Of a stretch of DNA of 64,000 nucleotides, positions 25,746 through 34,319 are shown piece after piece; within the stretch, counting starts at the first letter, position 1; the number at the start of each line of letters is the position of its first letter. The position numbers and the translations under genes were made by a program. Below the pieces are notes generated by a model. That model was not told where the DNA came from and ran no database searches. It was given only the letters and a program-made list of their open reading frames with translations. Source of the stretch: Kribbella sp. VKM Ac-2569 (lineage in GTDB: Bacteria; Actinomycetota; Actinomycetes; Propionibacteriales; Kribbellaceae); NCBI RefSeq assembly GCF_004216905.1, contig NZ_SGXJ01000006.1, positions 396,121 to 460,120 of the forward strand, read 5' to 3'.

Positions 25746-26619
25746 GGGCGTCCCCCAACTGGTAACGGAGGTAGAGGATCGAGGCGGCGAAGGTGACCAG
25801 GCTCAGGAACAGCGCGATCGCCGCGCCCTGTCCGTAGTCGTTCAGCACGAACGTCTCCTTGTACATGGACAGTGCCAGCGTCTCGGACGACGTACCCGGG
25901 CCGCCTTGCGTCATCACCCACACCACATCGAACGTCTTCAGGCTGCCGACGATCGAGAGCCCGATGACCACCGTGGTGATCGGGCGGAGCTGCGGCCAGA
26001 GGTGGTGGCGGAACAGGCTGAACCCCTCCGCGCCGTCCAGCCTCGCAGCCTCCAGCGGCTCGGCAGGGATCGACTGCAGGCCGACCACGAACAGCAGCGC
26101 GTTCACGCCCGCCGCCTGCCAGGTGACCGCGACGATCATCATCAGCGTGTTCCCGGGACCTGCCTGCAGCCAGCCGGTGTGGGCACCCGGGAGCCCGAAG
26201 AACCCGAGTGCCTGACCCAGTGCGCCGTCCGGCTGCAGTACGAAGCCCCAGATGACACCAACGGCCACACCGGAGATGGCGTACGGCAGCAGGAACGGCA
26301 GCCGCAGCCACGTGCCCCACTTGTGCCCGTAGGTCAGTACGGCGATCAGTAGGCCGAGCGCCACGGGCAGTGTCACCATGCCGACCACCCACAGCAGCGT
26401 GTTGACCAGTGCCCCGATCAGATCGGGGTCGCTGAACATCGCCTTGTAGTTGGCCAGCCCGGACCACACCGGCGAGGCGAGTCCGTCGTAGTCGGTAAAG
26501 CTGACGTACGTCGTCCACAGGAACGGCAGGTACAGCAGGAGGGCGACGACCGCTACAGCTGGTAGGCCGAACAGGGGCGCCTTACGCGCCCCCGTCCGGT
26601 CAAGGACCTGATTGCTCAC
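25732..26619 (-). CDS. carbohydrate ABC transporter permease (MalF/UgpA type)
   Basis: A 295-residue inner-membrane permease of the CUT1 family with about six membrane helices and an EAA-type loop (EPLEAARLDGAEGFSLFRHHLWP) near residue 182. The N-terminal PLFGLPAVAVVALLLYLPFLW helix is characteristic. It is coupled to the solute-binding protein by an ATGA overlap and pairs with the MalG-type permease downstream. Confidence 0.92.
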   Translation of the reverse strand: MSNQVLDRTGARKAPLFGLPAVAVVALLLYLPFLWTTYVSFTDYDGLASPVWSGLANYKAMFSDPDLIGALVNTLLWVVGMVTLPVALGLLIAVLTYGHKWGTWLRLPFLLPYAISGVAVGVIWGFVLQPDGALGQALGFFGLPGAHTGWLQAGPGNTLMMIVAVTWQAAGVNALLFVVGLQSIPAEPLEAARLDGAEGFSLFRHHLWPQLRPITTVVIGLSIVGSLKTFDVVWVMTQGGPGTSSETLALSMYKETFVLNDYGQGAAIALFLSLVTFAASILYLRYQLGDAREQG

Positions 26620-27902
26620 TTCTGCTTGGCCCAGTACGCGTCCGCCTCGGCCTGGATCTTCTGCAGGCCCGGCATCGGGTCACCCGGCTTGGTCACGAAC
26701 GCCCCGAACACCTCGAGGGCCTTGTTCGCTACCGGTACTGGCGTCGCCTCGAACCACCGGTTGATCAGCCGGTACCCGTCACCGCCGACGTCCTTGTTCA
26801 GCTTCGCCAGCCCCGGGTCCTTGACCTCGGCCTTCGGATTGAACGAGAGGTCACCGCGGGAGTTCGCCCACGCGGTCTGCGCCTGCGGCGTGACCCACCA
26901 GTCGGTCCACTTCTTCACCGTCGACGCGTGGTCGCTGCCCGCGGCCGAGCAGACCGGTCCGGTCTCGAAGATCATCGACGTCTTCGGCAGCTCCGGGTTC
27001 ACGTTCGGGATCACGAAGAAGTCGTAGTCGGTGCCGGCCTTCATCTTCAGCGTGTTCAGGTTGCCGCTGAACCAGGTGCCGAAGTTGATCATCGCGACGT
27101 CGCCGTTCTTCAGCTGCGCCTGCGGCTCGGTCTTCGCGCCCGGATCGCTGAAGTACCCGGCGTCGATCATCTTCTTCCACTCGTTCATCACCTCGACCAC
27201 GCCCGGGTCGGTGTACTTCGCCTTACCGGTGGCGAGCGCGTCGTACAGGTCCGGGTCCTTACCGGCCAGCAGCGTCTCGAACCAGACGAACGAGAACAGG
27301 ATGTTGGTCTGGTAGAAGGGCTTGACGCCGGCGGCCTTGACCTTGTCCGCCACCTGGGTCAGCTCGGCCCAGGTCTTCGGGGTCTGCGTGACACCGGCCT
27401 TCTTGAAGACGGCCTTGTTGTAGTACATCACCCAGTAGCCGGCGTTCAGCGGGACGCAGTACTGCTTGTCGCCGTACGTGAAGTATTGCTTGAGCTGCTC
27501 GGGGATGTTGCCATCAGCAACTGCCTTGGTCCACTGGTCGGTGGTCTCGGCAACGAGCTTCTGGTCCACCAGGTCCTGAAGTTCCTTGCCGGTGTGCCAC
27601 GTGAACAGGTCGGCCTTCTCCTTGGTCCGGAACGAGGACCGGATGAACGCGGTGTACGTGTTCGAGTCGGAGTACCCGACCGGCTCCATGCCGACGCCGA
27701 CGTCCTTCTTGCTGGCCGCGCCGACCTGGGTGAACGCGTCCTTCCAGCCGCCCTTGTCGTTGTAGAACTTCAGCGAGTCGACCGGCTTGTCCTCACCCTT
27801 GGCCGGGCCTGCCGTGCCGCCACCGCCTCCACAGGCGGAGAGTGCGAGCGCGCCGGCGATCACCAGGGCAGCCAGCGCCTTGCGGTTGGTGTTGCGTTGC
27901 AT
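26616..27902 (-). CDS. extracellular sugar-binding lipoprotein
   Basis: A 428-residue solute-binding protein of ABC family 1. The signal peptide ends in a lipobox (ALALSAC) followed by a Gly-rich linker. The mature part shows KADLFTWHTGKELQDLV and CVPLNAGYWVMYYNKAVFKKAGV, typical of sugar binding proteins. It delivers a glycan or oligosaccharide to the two permeases. A good ribosome site precedes the ATG in the 18-base gap after the GntR gene. Confidence 0.92.
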   Translation of the reverse strand: MQRNTNRKALAALVIAGALALSACGGGGGTAGPAKGEDKPVDSLKFYNDKGGWKDAFTQVGAASKKDVGVGMEPVGYSDSNTYTAFIRSSFRTKEKADLFTWHTGKELQDLVDQKLVAETTDQWTKAVADGNIPEQLKQYFTYGDKQYCVPLNAGYWVMYYNKAVFKKAGVTQTPKTWAELTQVADKVKAAGVKPFYQTNILFSFVWFETLLAGKDPDLYDALATGKAKYTDPGVVEVMNEWKKMIDAGYFSDPGAKTEPQAQLKNGDVAMINFGTWFSGNLNTLKMKAGTDYDFFVIPNVNPELPKTSMIFETGPVCSAAGSDHASTVKKWTDWWVTPQAQTAWANSRGDLSFNPKAEVKDPGLAKLNKDVGGDGYRLINRWFEATPVPVANKALEVFGAFVTKPGDPMPGLQKIQAEADAYWAKQK

Positions 27903-27920
27903 GTGATGCGTCCTTCCAGC

Positions 27921-28628
27921 TCAGGGATGCTGAAGTCGTTCGTTGATGACGGCCAGTACGCCGTCCAGGTGCTCGCGGGTGAGCAGTTCGGCCAGGTCCG
28001 CGTCGCCGGACCGGACCGCGTCGTAGATCGCTCGGTGCTCGTCCAGGTCGGCCTGCCGGTCACCGTGGATGTGGAGGATCTCCAGCTGCTCCCGGGCGTT
28101 CACGACCGTGACCGACTCGACCACCTCGGCAAGCGTCGCGTTCCCGGACGCCTGTGCCAGTGAGCGGTGGAAGTCCATGTTCACTTCGGCCAGCTGCGCA
28201 TGGTCGCCGGAAGCGATCAGCTCGGCCGCGGTGTCCAGGTCCTTGGCCATCTGCTCCAGCGCGACCTCCGCCCGCGTCTGCGCCGCCAGTGCGGCAACAG
28301 GCGGCTCAATGAGGGCACGTGCCTGCAGGAGCTCCACCAACCGGTCCGGACTCGGTGCCAGCGCCAGGGGGTTGGCCAGGACCAGCCGGCCGACGTTCGG
28401 ACCGACGTACACACCAGAGCCGTGCCGGAGCTCGACAGCTCCGGTTGCCTCCAGTCGGCGCAGCGCCTCCCGGACAGTGGGTACGGCGACCTTGAACCGT
28501 TCCGCCAGCGATCGGACGGCCTCGAACTGATCACCCGGCGCCAGCTTCCGCTCCGCGATGAGAGCAAGCATGGACGTCGCCAGATCGTCCAGCAGGCTCC
28601 GCCGTACGACGCCTCCCGTGGCGCTCAC
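27921..28628 (-). CDS. GntR/FadR-family regulator of the carbohydrate operon
   Basis: A 235-residue regulator. The winged helix-turn-helix covers residues about 8-75 (PGDQFEAVRSLAERFKVAVPTVREALRRLEATGAV is split by helices two and three). The C-terminal FCD domain has EVNMDFHRSLAQASGN and DEHRAIYDAVRSGD. I chose the GTG at 28628, which overlaps the stop of the secreted protein (GTGA). It is encoded inside the operon that it probably controls through the inverted repeat at 29732-29760. Confidence 0.88.
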   Translation of the reverse strand: MSATGGVVRRSLLDDLATSMLALIAERKLAPGDQFEAVRSLAERFKVAVPTVREALRRLEATGAVELRHGSGVYVGPNVGRLVLANPLALAPSPDRLVELLQARALIEPPVAALAAQTRAEVALEQMAKDLDTAAELIASGDHAQLAEVNMDFHRSLAQASGNATLAEVVESVTVVNAREQLEILHIHGDRQADLDEHRAIYDAVRSGDADLAELLTREHLDGVLAVINERLQHP

Positions 28629-29731
28629 TTGGCCGCCGCCAGCGTGACCGAGACGAATCGCGGTCGGTAGATGCTCACGTCGCCGTACAGCTCGTCGCTG
28701 ACCAGGCTGTTGACGTTGTAGCTCACCTGCAGCGAGGTGCCGCGTCGCAGGTCCGGGTGGTCGTGGGAGTTGTAGGTGATGATGTTCCCGCCCGTCTCGG
28801 GGGTCTGGTACAGCTCGACCGGCTTCACCCACGGACCGGTCGGCGAGCAGGAGAAGTACCCGAGGACGCGCTTGCTGAAGAGCTCGTTGGTGTCGTGCGT
28901 GACCAGCAGGTAGCCGTCGCTCCAGCGGGTCACACTGTGCTCGTTGGCGACCCCCTGGAGCACACGGGCAGAGGCAGTCTCGTCACTGGACCAGCCCGAG
29001 CCGGTCCAGTACTCCCACGGCTTCGCGGTCAGGTCGTCGCCACGAACCCTGGCGACGTGCTGGTACTTCGCTGCGCCCAGGTCCTCGACGCCGTAGACGT
29101 ACGTGTACCCGCCGTCCCGCAGCAGCCAGCCGGACCACTGCACGTTCGCGGCCGACGGAATCGGGGTGAGGCTCTTCAGCTTGAACGTGGTGCTGTCGAA
29201 CCGAGCCAGGTAGTTGCTGGCCCAGCGCCAGTCCCACTGACCCGTCCCGGTCTTCTCGAAGCGCAGCGCGACCACGTCGAGGTCACGGCCGGCGTGGCTC
29301 GTCTGCGCTGCCCCGAACCAGTACCAGCCGTTGGACGGCGGCGGAACGAGTGCCGTCGGGTTGGTCGCCGTACCGCCGGTGACCGTCTTCAGCTTCGTGC
29401 CCTGCTGGATCACGAACGAGTTGTTGAGGAACGGCGTGGTGGTCGGACGGGTGCCGTCCGGGTTCACCGGGCCGAGGAACGTGTCGGAGAAGACCCACGC
29501 CGTGCGTCCACCGGGGAGCGGCACGGAGTAGGTGCTGTCCGCACCCGTCCAGCCCTTCCCGGTGTCGCTGTAGGCGTTGAGCAACCCCTCGGGCGCGGCA
29601 TGTGGAGTCGCCTGGGCGGTCCAGTTCGTCTGGACAGCACCACAGGTGGAGGCAGCCGCAGGGACCGCGGGCACACTCAGGCCCGCAGCCGTCAGGGACA
29701 ACGCGAGAAGCAGCCCTATGCGTCGTGACAT
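28625..29731 (-). CDS. secreted beta-propeller-like protein
   Basis: A 368-residue exported protein with a clear signal peptide (LLLALSLTAAGLSVPAVPAAAS). The mature part is beta-rich with repeated aromatic motifs (TAWVFSDTFLG; GWYWFGAAQ; GYLLVTHDTNE), the look of a five-bladed propeller of the DUF4185/DUF5005 or glycosidase-clan type. It might bind or cleave a glycan outside the cell before import. It is the first gene of the carbohydrate operon. I cannot assign an enzyme activity. Confidence 0.65.
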   Translation of the reverse strand: MSRRIGLLLALSLTAAGLSVPAVPAAASTCGAVQTNWTAQATPHAAPEGLLNAYSDTGKGWTGADSTYSVPLPGGRTAWVFSDTFLGPVNPDGTRPTTTPFLNNSFVIQQGTKLKTVTGGTATNPTALVPPPSNGWYWFGAAQTSHAGRDLDVVALRFEKTGTGQWDWRWASNYLARFDSTTFKLKSLTPIPSAANVQWSGWLLRDGGYTYVYGVEDLGAAKYQHVARVRGDDLTAKPWEYWTGSGWSSDETASARVLQGVANEHSVTRWSDGYLLVTHDTNELFSKRVLGYFSCSPTGPWVKPVELYQTPETGGNIITYNSHDHPDLRRGTSLQVSYNVNSLVSDELYGDVSIYRPRFVSVTLAAAK

Positions 29732-29760
29732 GAAAATGATCAGATCACTTGGTCATTTTC
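29732..29760 (-). promoter_or_regulatory. 10-bp inverted repeat at the operon start, candidate GntR operator
   Basis: GAAAATGATC and GGTCATTTTC (9 of 10 complementary, 9-base spacer) abut the start codon of the first operon gene. The sequence is AT-rich for this genome. Binding there would block translation start or transcription; the regulator inside the operon is the natural candidate. Confidence 0.55.
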
Positions 29761-29834
29761 TGTGTCAAGAGTCAGGGTCGGATCAGGGTGTGTGCCAAGC
29801 GTGGTGTTACCCGTCGGGTGGGAGGATCGACGGC

Positions 29835-30221
29835 ATGAAGAACTTGATCATCAGGCTGCTGGTCAACGCGGTCGCGTTGGCGGCGGCGAGCTGGATCGTC
29901 TCCGGAATCACCCTGCAGGGCGCGACCACCGGCAAGCGCGTGCTGACGCTGCTGATCGTGGCCGCGATCTTCGGTGTCGTGAACGCGATCGTGAAGCCCG
30001 TGGTGAAGGTGCTGTCCTTCCCGCTGCTGATCCTGACCCTGGGTCTGCTGACCTTCGTGATCAACGCGGCGATGCTGCTGCTGACGTCCTGGATCACTGG
30101 CAAGCTCGACGTCCAGTTCCACGTCGACGGCTTCTGGTCCGCGCTCTTCGGCGCCCTGATCATCAGCGTCGTCGGCATGATCCTCAACGCGGTCCTGCCG
30201 GAGAAGGCCGAAGTCCACTAG
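29835..30221 (+). CDS. phage-holin-4 superfamily membrane protein
   Basis: A 128-residue integral membrane protein with four hydrophobic helices and the family pattern: LIIRLLVNAVALAAASWIV, then AAIFGVVNAIVKPVVKVLSFP, then LTLGLLTFVINAAMLLL. Bacterial members are chromosomal proteins of unknown function and not phage holins. I chose the ATG at 29835, preceded by GGAGG nine bases ahead. Its stop overlaps the phosphatase start by one base (TAGTG). Confidence 0.82.
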   Translation: MKNLIIRLLVNAVALAAASWIVSGITLQGATTGKRVLTLLIVAAIFGVVNAIVKPVVKVLSFPLLILTLGLLTFVINAAMLLLTSWITGKLDVQFHVDGFWSALFGALIISVVGMILNAVLPEKAEVH

Positions 30222-30637
30222 TGCACGTCGAGATCGTCTGCTCAGGGAACATCTGCCGGTCGCCGATGGGCGAGGTGGTGCTGCGCGCCAAGCTCGCCGA
30301 GGCCGGCCTCGGCGACGTCGAGGTGACCAGCTCGGGCACCGGCGGCTGGCACGTCGGCGACCGGATGGACCCGCGCGCGGCGGCCGCCCTCCGGCGCCGC
30401 GGGTACGACGGGAGCACGCATCGAGCCCGCCAGTTCGAGCGCGCCTGGGACCGGGATCTGATCCTCGCGATGGACTCGGGGCATCTCTCGGAACTGAGCG
30501 GTACCGAGGCGCAGTTGTTCGCGCGCGACGACGTACCCGATCCGTACTACGGCGAGGACGCCGGCTTCGACGACGTCCTCGCCCAGATCGAGAAGGCGGC
30601 CGACCAATGGGTCGACCGCCTCCGCGACAATCCCTAG
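30221..30637 (+). CDS. low-molecular-weight protein-tyrosine phosphatase
   Basis: A 138-residue cytosolic phosphatase. The P-loop CSGNICRSP near residue 7 follows the CX5R rule, and the general-acid loop VPDPYYGED near 107 is intact. GTG start coupled to the membrane protein upstream. Relatives (PtpA type) dephosphorylate proteins or are involved in envelope polysaccharide control; the target here is not visible. Its stop shares a CTAG with that of the opposing phosphofructokinase gene. Confidence 0.88.
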   Translation: MHVEIVCSGNICRSPMGEVVLRAKLAEAGLGDVEVTSSGTGGWHVGDRMDPRAAAALRRRGYDGSTHRARQFERAWDRDLILAMDSGHLSELSGTEAQLFARDDVPDPYYGEDAGFDDVLAQIEKAADQWVDRLRDNP

Positions 30638-31845
30638 GCCTGACCGATCTCCGACTTCAGGGTCACGAACCAGTCGGCGGTCGGGTCGAACTCCTTGCCG
30701 CCGGCGATCCGCGGGAACTCGATCGCGCGCAGCTCGTCGCCGCGCTCCTCGTCGTGGCCGACGACGCCGGACTCACCGCGCAGCGCCGCGTCGACCGCGT
30801 AGTCGGTGCACTCCTTGATCAGCGCGAGGTCGCGGTCGTTGGCCGCGGCCGAGCGGCTGAAGTACCCGCTCTTCTGCACCATCGTCTTCTCCGCACCGAT
30901 CCGCTCGGCGAACTGCTTCGCGAACCAGGCGCCCGGGTTGATGGTGTCCAGCTTGACGTGCCCGAACGGGTCCCGGCCGACCTCCTCGCCGCGAGCCTCC
31001 ATCTCCGCCACGATCGACGGTACGCCGGCACCCTCGGACAGGAAGATGTTGACGCAGTCCTCCTCGTCCATCACCTTCCGCAGCCGGTCCGCCTCCGCAT
31101 CGAGGTCGATCGTTGCCTCCGGCACGTAGACCGCGTGCACCGACCAGCCGGCCTTGTCCAGGCCGATGCCCGGGTTCCACTCCTGCTCGTCGACCCACTG
31201 CTGGTACGCCTGAGCCGTTGCCGCGGTCAACCAGCCGCAGTTCCGCCCCATCACTTCGTGGACGATCAGCATCCGCGGGTTCGAGGTGTGCTCGGCGATG
31301 ATGTTGCGGGCGAACAGCGCACCCTGCTCGGCGGCGGTCCACGCACCCAGGCTCTGCCGGATCGGGATCACGTCGTTGTCGATGGTCTTCGGCAGTCCGA
31401 CCACGGTCAGGTCGTAGTCGTGCTCGTGCAGGTACGCCGCGAGGTCGGCGGCCGTGGTGTTGGTGTCGTCACCGCCGATGGTGTGCAGTACGTCGACACC
31501 GTCCGCGACGAGCCGCTCGGCCGCGACCTGGAGGGCGTTCTGCCCGTCCTGGATCAGGCCCCGCTTGACCAGGTCGGCGGTGTTGGTCAGCTTCACCCGG
31601 CTGTTGCCGATCGGGCTGCCACCGAACTTGTGCAGCACGGACGCCTGCTCCCGCACCTCCGGCGTCACAGTCAGGAACCGGCCGCTGAGCAGGCCGTGGT
31701 ACCCGTTCAGGTAGGCGATGATCTCCACGTCGGGCGCCACTTCGGTGTAGCGCTCGATCAGCCCGCCGACGGCGGACGACAGGCAGGGCGCGAGCCCGCC
31801 GGCGGTGAGCAGGGCAACTCTGCGGACAGACTTGTCGGCAGCCAT
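30634..31845 (-). CDS. pfp: pyrophosphate-dependent phosphofructokinase
   Basis: A 403-residue phosphofructokinase that interconverts fructose 6-phosphate and fructose 1,6-bisphosphate. GGDDT near residue 124 (Asp in place of the Gly of ATP enzymes) and PKTIDND near 151 (Lys in place of Gly) are the accepted marks of pyrophosphate rather than ATP use. The substrate motif MGRNCGWL near 198 is intact. It stands alone, and its last codon overlaps the phosphatase gene. Confidence 0.9.
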   Translation of the reverse strand: MAADKSVRRVALLTAGGLAPCLSSAVGGLIERYTEVAPDVEIIAYLNGYHGLLSGRFLTVTPEVREQASVLHKFGGSPIGNSRVKLTNTADLVKRGLIQDGQNALQVAAERLVADGVDVLHTIGGDDTNTTAADLAAYLHEHDYDLTVVGLPKTIDNDVIPIRQSLGAWTAAEQGALFARNIIAEHTSNPRMLIVHEVMGRNCGWLTAATAQAYQQWVDEQEWNPGIGLDKAGWSVHAVYVPEATIDLDAEADRLRKVMDEEDCVNIFLSEGAGVPSIVAEMEARGEEVGRDPFGHVKLDTINPGAWFAKQFAERIGAEKTMVQKSGYFSRSAAANDRDLALIKECTDYAVDAALRGESGVVGHDEERGDELRAIEFPRIAGGKEFDPTADWFVTLKSEIGQA

Positions 31846-31917
31846 GGTCCAGGTCCTTCCGGAGACGAAATCGCCACCAGACTAGTGATGCAGACCACTC
31901 TCAGCGGTGGTTGGGGT

Positions 31918-32385
31918 TCACCCTGCGGACAGCGGCACGCTGCGTGGCGGCACCGGGGTGGAGACGACGAACGAACTCGTGGTCTGGCCGTGCACCAGGA
32001 ACTTGTCCAGCACGTCCTCCAGCGCGGCGATCTCGGCGACCTGGACGCGCATCAGGAAGCAGTCCTCGCCGGAGATCCGGTGACACTCGACGACCTCCGG
32101 CGTACGGTCCGCCAATTCGATGATCTTCGGGATCTGGCTGGGTCCCGGGCGCAGCCGCACCCAGGCGGCGACCGGCCGGCCGAGCGCGGCCGGGTCGATG
32201 TCGATGCGGTAGCCACGGATCACGCCGGACTCCTCCAGCCGCGCGACCCGCTCGCGCACCGTCGGCGTCGAAACGCCCAGCCGGCGGGCGAGCTCGGTGG
32301 TCCGTAACCGGGGATCGGCTGTCAGCTCGTTCAGGATCCGGGTATTGAGCTCATCCAGGATCTGACTTCTCGTTTCGGTAAGCAA
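31918..32385 (-). CDS. Lrp/AsnC-family transcriptional regulator
   Basis: A 155-residue regulator. The N-terminal helix-turn-helix (LNTRILNELTADPRLRTTELARRLGVS...) precedes the RAM ligand domain (VVECHRISGEDCFLMRVQV). The start is a TTG chosen because a perfect AGGAGG sits five bases ahead. It is divergent from an EamA transporter gene, a common arrangement in which Lrp-type proteins control amino-acid exporters. Confidence 0.88.
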   Translation of the reverse strand: MLTETRSQILDELNTRILNELTADPRLRTTELARRLGVSTPTVRERVARLEESGVIRGYRIDIDPAALGRPVAAWVRLRPGPSQIPKIIELADRTPEVVECHRISGEDCFLMRVQVAEIAALEDVLDKFLVHGQTTSSFVVSTPVPPRSVPLSAG

Positions 32386-32436
32386 AACCGCCTCCTAGGC
32401 TCCGAACTGCCATGGATCCCCGCAAACCTCGTTCCT

Positions 32437-32450
32437 ACTCTAGTGAGAGT
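32437..32450. promoter_or_regulatory. inverted repeat at the EamA start, possible Lrp-type site
   Basis: ACTCT-AGTG-AGAGT lies in the 57-base divergent gap and covers the GTG start codon of the EamA gene, so either the start lies further in or the operator overlaps it. Confidence 0.35.
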
Positions 32451-33348
32451 GACAACCCTTACCGAAGCCCCGCCGCGGGCCGGTCGTCTCGCGGCCGGCG
32501 CCGCCGCCGTCACGGTCGTCCTGTGGGCGTCGTCGTTCGTCGCCATCCGCCACCTCGGCACCGAGATCTCCGCCGGCGCCCTGTCGCTGGCCCGGCTGGG
32601 GCTGGGCAGCATCTTCCTCGGCGCCCTCCTGGTGAAGCGGTCGCGGCCTGCCGTACGTCGTTGGCCGACGCAGCGCGACTGGCTGCCGCTGATCGCGTGT
32701 GGCGTGCTGTGGTTCGGCGTCTACAACCTGGCGCTCAACGAGGCCGAGCGGCGGCTCGACGCCGGGACGGCGGCCATGCTCGTGCACATCGCCCCGCTGC
32801 TGATCGCCGTACTCGCCGGAGTCGGTCTCGGTGAGGGCTTCCCGCGGCAGCTGGTGATCGGCGGCCTGGTCGCGTTCGCCGGCATCGTCGTGATCGGTAC
32901 GTCGACCTCCAGCGGCCGCACCGAGACGTGGGGTGTCGTGCTCTGCGTCGTCGCCGCGATCTCGTACGCCGTCGGCGTGGTCACGCAGAAGCCGCTCCTG
33001 AGCCGTCTGCCTGCCGCTGAGGTCACCTGGCTTGCCTGCACGATCGGAGCGGTCGTGTGCCTGCCGTTCGCGCCCACTCTGGTCGACGAGGTCAGCTCCG
33101 CCGACGCGGGGACCATCTGGTGGATCGTCTACCTGGCGGCGTTCCCGACAGCGCTCGGCTTCACCACGTGGGCCTTTGCGCTCCGGCGTACGAGTGCTGG
33201 ACGGATGGGGGTCACCGTGTACGCGGTGCCGGTTGTCGCGATCGTGCTGGGTTGGTTGCTGCTCGGTGAGACTCCGACCGTGCTGGCGTTGGCCGGTGGC
33301 GCGCTGTGCCTGGCCGGGGTCGCTATCTCGAGGAGGAGGACTGCATGA
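32443..33348 (+). CDS. EamA-family transporter
   Basis: A 301-residue membrane protein with ten hydrophobic segments and two EamA repeats (AAVTVVLWASSFVAIRHLG near residue 21; the second ends in YAVPVVAIVLGWLLLGE). The GTG at 32443 or 32449 could be the start; no good ribosome site is visible, so translation may be leaderless. Divergent from the Lrp/AsnC regulator. It overlaps the LLM oxidoreductase start (ATGA), so the two form an operon. Probable metabolite exporter. Confidence 0.85.
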   Translation: MRVTTLTEAPPRAGRLAAGAAAVTVVLWASSFVAIRHLGTEISAGALSLARLGLGSIFLGALLVKRSRPAVRRWPTQRDWLPLIACGVLWFGVYNLALNEAERRLDAGTAAMLVHIAPLLIAVLAGVGLGEGFPRQLVIGGLVAFAGIVVIGTSTSSGRTETWGVVLCVVAAISYAVGVVTQKPLLSRLPAAEVTWLACTIGAVVCLPFAPTLVDEVSSADAGTIWWIVYLAAFPTALGFTTWAFALRRTSAGRMGVTVYAVPVVAIVLGWLLLGETPTVLALAGGALCLAGVAISRRRTA

Positions 33349-34319
33349 AGTTCGGTGTGTTCGTTCCACAGGGCTGGCGGATGGATCTGGTCGAGCTGGA
33401 CGACCCGGTCGAGCAGTGGGAGGCCATGACCGCTGTAGCCAAGGCAGCCGACGCAGGTCCGTGGGACTCCATTTGGCTCTTCGACCACTTCCACACCGTC
33501 CCTGAGCCCGCCCGCGAGTCTGTCTTCGAGATGTGGACGACCACGGCCGCGCTGGCGCGTGACACGTCGCGGGTGAACCTGGGCCAACTGGTCGGCTGCA
33601 ACGGGTACCGCAACCCGGCCCTGTTCGCCAAGATGGCCGCCACCGTCGACGTCGCCAGCCACGGCCGCATGTACGCCGGAATCGGTGCCGGCTGGTCCGA
33701 ACACGAGTGGAGGGCGTACGGCTACCCGTGGACGAGCCAGAAGGAGCGGATGGGCTCGTTCGTCGAGTCGGTCGAGCTGCTGCACCGGCTGTGGACCGAG
33801 GACGACGTGGTGTTCCAGGGGCAGTACCACTCGGTCGACAAGCCGTACGTCGTCCCGCGACGCAAACCCAAGCTCTGGATCGGTGGCGGCGGCGAACGCG
33901 TCACATTGCGACTAGTTGCAAAGTACGGCGACGCCTGCAACTTCGGCACCGGACGGGTCGACGTCATCGAGCAGAAGCTGGCGATCCTCCGGAAGCACTG
34001 CGAGGAGGTCGGCCGCGACTACGACGAGATCATCAAGTCGACCAGTCTGAACGTCTTCCCGATCGAGACCGGCGCAGACCCGGTCGCCGCGACAGCCAAG
34101 GCACGTGGACGGTACAGCCTGGAGGAGTTCCTGGAGATCGGCTCCGGCGGGACGTCCCACGTGCTGGCAGAGGTGGTCACGACGAAGCAGCTCAGCGAAC
34201 ATGTGGAGCAGTTGGCCGAAGCGGGCATCGACTACGTGATCTCGTACATCCCTGGCGTCGCCTACGACCACGAGCCACTAGAGCGATTCGCGGAGGAGGT
34301 CGTGCCGCAGTTCAGTTAG
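33345..34319 (+). CDS. LLM-class flavin/F420-dependent oxidoreductase
   Basis: A 324-residue bacterial luciferase-like monooxygenase fold (TIM barrel). MKFGVFVPQGWRMDL starts the barrel; SIWLFDHFHTV near residue 45, GQLVGCNGYRNPALFAKMAATVD near 83 and RMYAGIGAGWSEHEW near 108 are typical of F420-dependent members. The ATG has a GAGGAGG site. It overlaps the transporter stop by four bases and the convergent amidase-like gene by 42 bases. Substrate unknown. Confidence 0.88.
   Translation: MKFGVFVPQGWRMDLVELDDPVEQWEAMTAVAKAADAGPWDSIWLFDHFHTVPEPARESVFEMWTTTAALARDTSRVNLGQLVGCNGYRNPALFAKMAATVDVASHGRMYAGIGAGWSEHEWRAYGYPWTSQKERMGSFVESVELLHRLWTEDDVVFQGQYHSVDKPYVVPRRKPKLWIGGGGERVTLRLVAKYGDACNFGTGRVDVIEQKLAILRKHCEEVGRDYDEIIKSTSLNVFPIETGADPVAATAKARGRYSLEEFLEIGSGGTSHVLAEVVTTKQLSEHVEQLAEAGIDYVISYIPGVAYDHEPLERFAEEVVPQFS

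Noticed and set aside
29835..30221. Phage-holin-domain protein as evidence for a prophage
   Set aside because: This domain occurs in many chromosomal bacterial membrane proteins. The neighbours are a protein phosphatase and phosphofructokinase, with no phage genes.
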